A DNA stretch of 8,979 nucleotides, taken from assembly GCA_014377795.1 (NCBI GenBank), contig JACMOY010000039.1, positions 1 to 8,979 on the forward strand, read 5' to 3'. Origin of the DNA: Actinomycetota bacterium (lineage in GTDB: Bacteria > Actinomycetota > Actinomycetes > Actinomycetales > Angustibacteraceae). The notes beneath the pieces were generated by a model. The model had not been told where the DNA came from. It searched no databases and was given only the letters and a program-made list of their open reading frames with translations. Of this stretch, positions 6,411 through 8,979 are shown piece after piece; the stretch's first letter is position 1; the number at the start of each line of letters is the position of its first letter. The position numbers and the translations under genes were made by a program.

Positions 6411-6431
6411 ATCGCTTCATTGACACAATGA
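6403..6431 (+). promoter_or_regulatory. two overlapping palindromes, probable GntR operator
   Basis: GTCAATG (6403-6409) and CATTGAC (6418-6424) form a perfect 7-bp inverted repeat with an 8-base spacer. TCATTG (6417-6422) and CAATGA (6426-6431) form a second perfect 6-bp inverted repeat with a 3-base spacer. The middle half-site is shared. The block is an AT-rich island in very GC-rich sequence and covers the candidate -10, the start site and the first base of the ribosome-binding site, so a bound protein would block both initiation and access. The GntR-type protein coded downstream in the same unit is the obvious ligand, by inference. Confidence 0.65.
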
Positions 6432-6436
6432 GGAGG
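6431..6436 (+). promoter_or_regulatory. ribosome-binding site of the membrane protein gene
   Basis: AGGAGG lies five bases before the GTG at 6442 and supports that start. Its first base is also the last base of the second palindrome. Confidence 0.75.
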
Positions 6437-6441
6437 TCGTC

Positions 6442-7332
6442 GTGGCTGCTGGGTTGCTCGTCGTCGTGCCGTTGCTTCTGGTGGCTGTCGTGGCGGTGGT
6501 CGTGCTGGTGCTGCTCGCGGGCGCCACCGTCGGCAGCGCCGACCTGCTCGAGACCACGGCGCGGGCCAGGCGCCACGCTGTGCGGGGCAGCGTGCTCGCC
6601 GTGGTGGCGGCCGCGGTCGTGGCCGCGGTCGGTCCCAGCGCGCTGGCGAACCTGCACAAAGGTGCGCCGCACGCAGCCTTCGCCGCGATCCCCGCCCTGG
6701 CGGGGCTGGCGCACCTCGCCGTGCTGGCGCTGACCGAACGCACCTGGCCGCACCCGAGCGGCCCCGTCCGCTCGGCCCGGCTCGCGCCCCGCGGCCTCGC
6801 CTGCGTCACTCCACCGGGACTGGCCCGCGCGCTCACCGCGACGGCGGCCGCCCTGACGGTGACCGTCGTGGTCGCAGTAGTGCTCGCCGACCCTGCCGGA
6901 CGAAGCATCAGTGTCGGCGACCGGCAGCACGGCTCGTCGGCCGGGCCCTTCCCGGGGCTGCCGTACGGCCTGCCGGCACTGGTGGCGGTGGCGGTGCTGC
7001 TCGCTGCCAGCGTCCTGGTGCTGCGCCTGGTCGTCGCCCGGCCGGCCGTCGAGGGCGCCGACGCGGCCACCGACAGCGCGCTGCGGCGAGCCGGCGCCCA
7101 CCGGGTGCTGCGCGGGGCGCTGGCGGCGACCCTGCTCACGACGGGGCCACTGCTGTTCTTCGCCGGCACCGCGGCGCAGGGGGTGCACGACGGCTGGGTC
7201 GGGGCCGCCGCGGTGGTGGTCGCCGCCGCCGGCGCGCTGGCCGCGCTCGCGGGGCTGCTGGCCCTGACGCTGCCGGCTCCGCGGGTGCCCGCGCCGCAGC
7301 CGGGCGCGCCCTTGGCGGTCGGCCGGTCGTGA
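6442..7332 (+). CDS. unrecognised multi-pass membrane protein
   Basis: I do not recognise this 296-residue protein. It has seven hydrophobic segments at about 2-26, 48-67, 79-97, 129-149, 176-198, 224-243 and 253-278. The connecting loops alternate regularly. Arg-rich ones (28-47 with RARRHAVRG, 98-128, 199-222 with ALRRAGAHRVLRG) alternate with neutral ones, so the positive-inside rule predicts the N-terminus outside and the C-terminus in the cytosol. The second outer loop (150-175) is polar and Gly/Pro-rich. The DSALRRAGAHRVLRG loop faintly echoes the ARARRHAVRG loop, perhaps an internal duplication. No ATPase, enzyme or transporter motif is visible. The start is GTG with a perfect AGGAGG. 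The stop overlaps the GntR gene start (GTGA), so the two are translationally coupled and probably functionally linked. Confidence 0.8.
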   Translation: MAAGLLVVVPLLLVAVVAVVVLVLLAGATVGSADLLETTARARRHAVRGSVLAVVAAAVVAAVGPSALANLHKGAPHAAFAAIPALAGLAHLAVLALTERTWPHPSGPVRSARLAPRGLACVTPPGLARALTATAAALTVTVVVAVVLADPAGRSISVGDRQHGSSAGPFPGLPYGLPALVAVAVLLAASVLVLRLVVARPAVEGADAATDSALRRAGAHRVLRGALAATLLTTGPLLFFAGTAAQGVHDGWVGAAAVVVAAAGALAALAGLLALTLPAPRVPAPQPGAPLAVGRS

Positions 7333-7712
7333 CCCTGCAGATCCAGGTGGACGTCGGCTCCGCCGTCCCGCCGTACGAGCAGGTGCGTGCCCAGCTCGCC
7401 GGGCACGTCGCCAGCGGTCGCTTGTGCGCCGGGGACCGCCTCCCCACGGTCCGCACCCTGGCCGCCGACCTCGGCATCGCCGTGGGGACGGTGACGCGGG
7501 CCTACCGCGAGCTCGAGTCACAGGGGCTGGTCACCAGCCGGCGGCGCACCGGCACCGTGGTGCACGGCGCCGTGCCCAGCGGTTCCGATCCGGGGTTGGG
7601 TGCCGCGGCCGCGGCGCTGGGGGGCCGGGCGCGGGCCGCCGGGCTGGGCGACGAGCGGGTCGTCGCCCTGGTGCGCGCCGCGCTGCTGGCCCCCGCGACC
7701 GCGGGTGGCTGA
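7329..7712 (+). CDS. GntR family transcriptional regulator, YtrA-like
   Basis: This short DNA-binding regulator has 127 residues. The N-terminal winged helix-turn-helix (about 12-80) contains PPYEQVRAQLAGHVASG, the GntR signature AGDRLPTVRTLAADLGIAVGTV, the recognition helix in AVGTVTRAYRELESQGLV, and a wing in RRRTGTVV. What follows is not a large ligand-binding domain but one helical stretch (about 100-122), the layout of the YtrA subfamily, where it serves for dimerisation. YtrA members usually repress an operon that includes their own gene and often code next to ABC transporters; here the partner is a membrane protein without an ATPase. The GTG start overlaps the previous stop by four bases and has no ribosome-binding site of its own. 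The 3' end overlaps the first copy of a 25-base tandem repeat. Confidence 0.92.
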   Translation: MTLQIQVDVGSAVPPYEQVRAQLAGHVASGRLCAGDRLPTVRTLAADLGIAVGTVTRAYRELESQGLVTSRRRTGTVVHGAVPSGSDPGLGAAAAALGGRARAAGLGDERVVALVRAALLAPATAGG

Positions 7713-7752
7713 GCCCCCGGGCGAGCCGGGTGGCTGAGCCCCCGGGCGAGCC
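7703..7752. repeat. 25-bp perfect tandem duplication between the gntR and cbiX genes
   Basis: Two identical 25-base units (7703-7727 and 7728-7752) abut each other. The first includes the gntR stop codon. Each unit contains CCCGGG and GGCT/AGCC ends able to form a small hairpin. A third CCCGGG appears at the same 25-base phase (7766) with a partly matching flank, and a fourth at 7781. The array ends about 40 bases before the candidate -10 of the next gene. It may be a binding-site cluster, a U-poor terminator array, or a recent slippage duplication. Confidence 0.85.
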
Positions 7753-7791
7753 AGTGCAAAAGGCGCCCGGGTGAGTGCCGCCCGGGTCGAG

Positions 7792-7797
7792 CACAAT
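7792..7797 (+). promoter_or_regulatory. candidate -10 box of a leaderless cbiX transcript
   Basis: CACAAT ends seven bases before the ATG at 7804, the spacing that would put transcription start on the A of the ATG. No good -35 is seen. Leaderless messages with this design are common in actinobacteria. Confidence 0.4.
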
Positions 7798-7803
7798 GGT
7801 CGG

Positions 7804-8535
7804 ATGAGCCCTGACGAGCCCGTGCTGATCGCCTGCGCCCACGGCACCCGCGAGCCGGCCGGACGTCGGGTGGTCGGCTCGCTCGTCGCGGCGCTGCGCA
7901 CGGCGCGCCCGGGACTGGTCGTCGAGACCGCGTTCGTCGACGTGCAGCCGCCGCGGGTGGGCGACGTCGTGCGACAGGTCATGCGGGACGGCCGGCGCGC
8001 GGTCGTCGTCCCGCTGCTGCTGTCGGGTGGGTACCACGTGCACGTCGACATCGCCGAGGCCGTGGCCGAGGCGGGGGACGCAGCGACGGCGGCGCGGGCC
8101 CTGGGCCCGCGCCACCGGCTGGCCGCCGCGCTGGTCGACCGGCTGCGCGAGGCGGGCGCGACGGCGGACGACGCCGTGGTGCTGGCCGCCGCGGGCAGCA
8201 GCGACGCCCGTGCGGCCGCCGACGTCGAGCGGGTGCTGACGCGGGTGCGCGCGGACTGGGGCGGGCCCGTCACGGTCGGGTACGGCGCCAAGGCGGTGCC
8301 CGACGTCCGGACGGCGATCGCGTCAGCCCGCGCCGATCACCCCGGACGCCGGGTCGTGGTGGCGTCGTACCTGCTGGCGCCGGGGTTCTTCCACGACCGG
8401 CTGATCGCGAGCGGCGCCGACCTGGTGACGGCTCCCCTCGGCGCCGACCGGCGGGTGGTCGAGGTGGTGCTCGACCGCTTCGACGCCGCCCGTTCCTTCG
8501 CCCAACCGGCGCCGATGTCGGACATGTCCGGCTGA
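7804..8535 (+). CDS. cbiX: two-domain CbiX/SirB-type sirohydrochlorin chelatase
   Basis: This cytosolic class II chelatase should insert Fe2+ (siroheme) or Co2+ (cobalamin) into sirohydrochlorin. It has 243 residues, about twice the single-domain CbiXS form, and two related halves. The first has ACAHGTREPAG with His13, VDVQPPRV (46-52), and the metal-site motif LLLSGGYHVHVDI with His78 and His80. The second has VLAAAGSSDARA, where the expected His is Ala130, then GYGAKAVPDV and YLLAPGFFHDRL with His197. One active site built from both halves is therefore likely. The ATG at 7804 was chosen because homology begins at VLIACAHGT and a CACAAT box precedes it. A GTG at 7771 with AAAAGG seven bases upstream would add eleven residues and cannot be excluded. 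No siroheme or cobalamin genes are adjacent. Metal specificity is not readable. Confidence 0.88.
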   Translation: MSPDEPVLIACAHGTREPAGRRVVGSLVAALRTARPGLVVETAFVDVQPPRVGDVVRQVMRDGRRAVVVPLLLSGGYHVHVDIAEAVAEAGDAATAARALGPRHRLAAALVDRLREAGATADDAVVLAAAGSSDARAAADVERVLTRVRADWGGPVTVGYGAKAVPDVRTAIASARADHPGRRVVVASYLLAPGFFHDRLIASGADLVTAPLGADRRVVEVVLDRFDAARSFAQPAPMSDMSG

Positions 8536-8559
8536 GACACCGGTCGAGGGGAGTAAAGC

Positions 8560-8580
8560 GGGGGGGAAAGGGCTAGAGGG
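8560..8580 (+). other. G-quadruplex-type G-run motif across the cbiX-murB junction
   Basis: A run of seven G (8560-8566), then GGG (8570-8572) and GGG (8578-8580) fit a four-tract pattern with loops of 1, 3 and 5 bases. It lies within a purine-rich stretch from about 8546 to 8584 in the 37-base convergent spacer and over the murB stop codon. No ordinary terminator is present for either gene. Confidence 0.5.
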
Positions 8581-8979
8581 AGCAGCCGACGAGGGTGGGC
8601 TCGGGCTCGAGGGTGACGCCGAAGGTGGCCTGGACGCCGTCGCGGACGTCGCGCGCGATGGCGAGGACGTCGGACGCCGTGGCCGTGCCGCGGTTGGTCA
8701 CCGCCAGCGTGTGCTTGGTCGACAGCGACGCCGGCCCGGGCAGCCCGTACCCGCGCGCGAAGCCCGAGTGCTCGATCAGCCAGGCCGCGCTGGTCTTGAC
8801 CCCACCCGCGGCCGGCCAGGACGGCGGGTCGCCGGGCAGCGCGGCGAACGCGGCGTCGCCGAGCACCGGGTTGGTGAAGAACGAGCCGGCGCTCCAGGTG
8901 TCGTGGTCGGCGTCGTCCAGCACCATGCCGCGCCGACGCCGCTGGGCCAGCACCGCCTCGCGCGCGACGTCCAGCGGCA
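8573..8979 (-). CDS. murB: UDP-N-acetylmuramate dehydrogenase MurB (partial, N-terminus off the right edge)
   Basis: MurB is the FAD enzyme that reduces UDP-GlcNAc-enolpyruvate to UDP-MurNAc with NADPH in peptidoglycan synthesis. About 134 C-terminal residues are visible. They start within a PLDVA-type helix, then [28 protein letters not shown] (near 8867-8893) follows, with the conserved Ser in GSFF that donates the proton. Next is [21 protein letters not shown], which binds substrate, then [25 protein letters not shown] near 8600-8611 carries the conserved catalytic Glu. The stop is TAG at 8573. The FAD-binding N-terminal domain lies outside the window. It converges on cbiX with a 37-base gap. 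murB near add, aspC and secE is a familiar actinobacterial order. Confidence 0.97.
   Translation of the reverse strand, partial: PLDVAREAVLAQRRRRGMVLDDADHDTWSAGSFFTNPVLGDAAFAALPGDPPSWPAAGGVKTSAAWLIEHSGFARGYGLPGPASLSTKHTLAVTNRGTATASDVLAIARDVRDGVQATFGVTLEPEPTLVGCSL

Noticed and set aside
6420..6425. Second TTGACA as a -35 box for the membrane protein gene
   Set aside because: No TANNNT-like hexamer lies 16-19 bases downstream, and start would fall inside the coding sequence. It is better explained as part of the palindromic operator.
5182..7521. Open frame of 779 codons on the minus strand opposite add, the membrane protein gene and gntR
   Set aside because: It is the longest frame in the window, but the product is Arg/Ala/Ser/Pro-rich noise and all three genes on the other strand have clear motifs or starts.
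7703..7786. CRISPR-like array
   Set aside because: The units abut directly without unique spacers and only two are intact, so this is a tandem duplication.

Overview
The window is a very GC-rich chromosomal segment from an actinobacterium. The evidence is the gene order rplL-rplJ-rplA-rplK-nusG-secE-tRNA-Trp next to a class I aminotransferase, an adenosine-deaminase-like gene and murB, the frequent GTG starts, and the acidic low-complexity extensions on L10 and NusG. A Cellulomonas-like member of the Micrococcales fits best by general feel; this is an inference, not a measured assignment.

Left half, minus strand, read right to left: a tRNA-Trp gene is followed 52 bases later by secE, then nusG, rplK, rplA, rplJ and rplL, which runs off the left edge. 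secE and nusG supply a translocon subunit and a transcription elongation factor. rplK (L11), rplA (L1), rplJ (L10) and rplL (L7/L12) supply the L1 stalk and the factor-binding stalk of the 50S subunit. The 273-base rplA-rplJ spacer is unusually structured. It holds a strong hairpin, a candidate promoter, and nested stems placed like an L10-type autoregulatory leader.

Right half, plus strand: a type I aspartate-family aminotransferase is divergent from the tRNA gene and is followed by an adenosine deaminase-family enzyme. Next comes a two-gene unit of an unrecognised protein with about seven predicted membrane segments and a short YtrA-type GntR repressor, overlapping by 4 bases. The unit starts at a promoter over which two palindromes sharing one half-site are laid, so negative autoregulation is likely. 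A two-domain CbiX/SirB-type chelatase follows, preceded by a 25-base perfect tandem duplication and probably read from a leaderless transcript. It converges on the 3' part of murB (minus strand), which runs off the right edge.

Most of the window is conserved housekeeping sequence. The less ordinary parts are the membrane protein/GntR module and its operator, the regulatory spacer before rplJ, the matching acidic pentads in L10 and NusG, and the repeat and G-run structures on either side of the chelatase gene.
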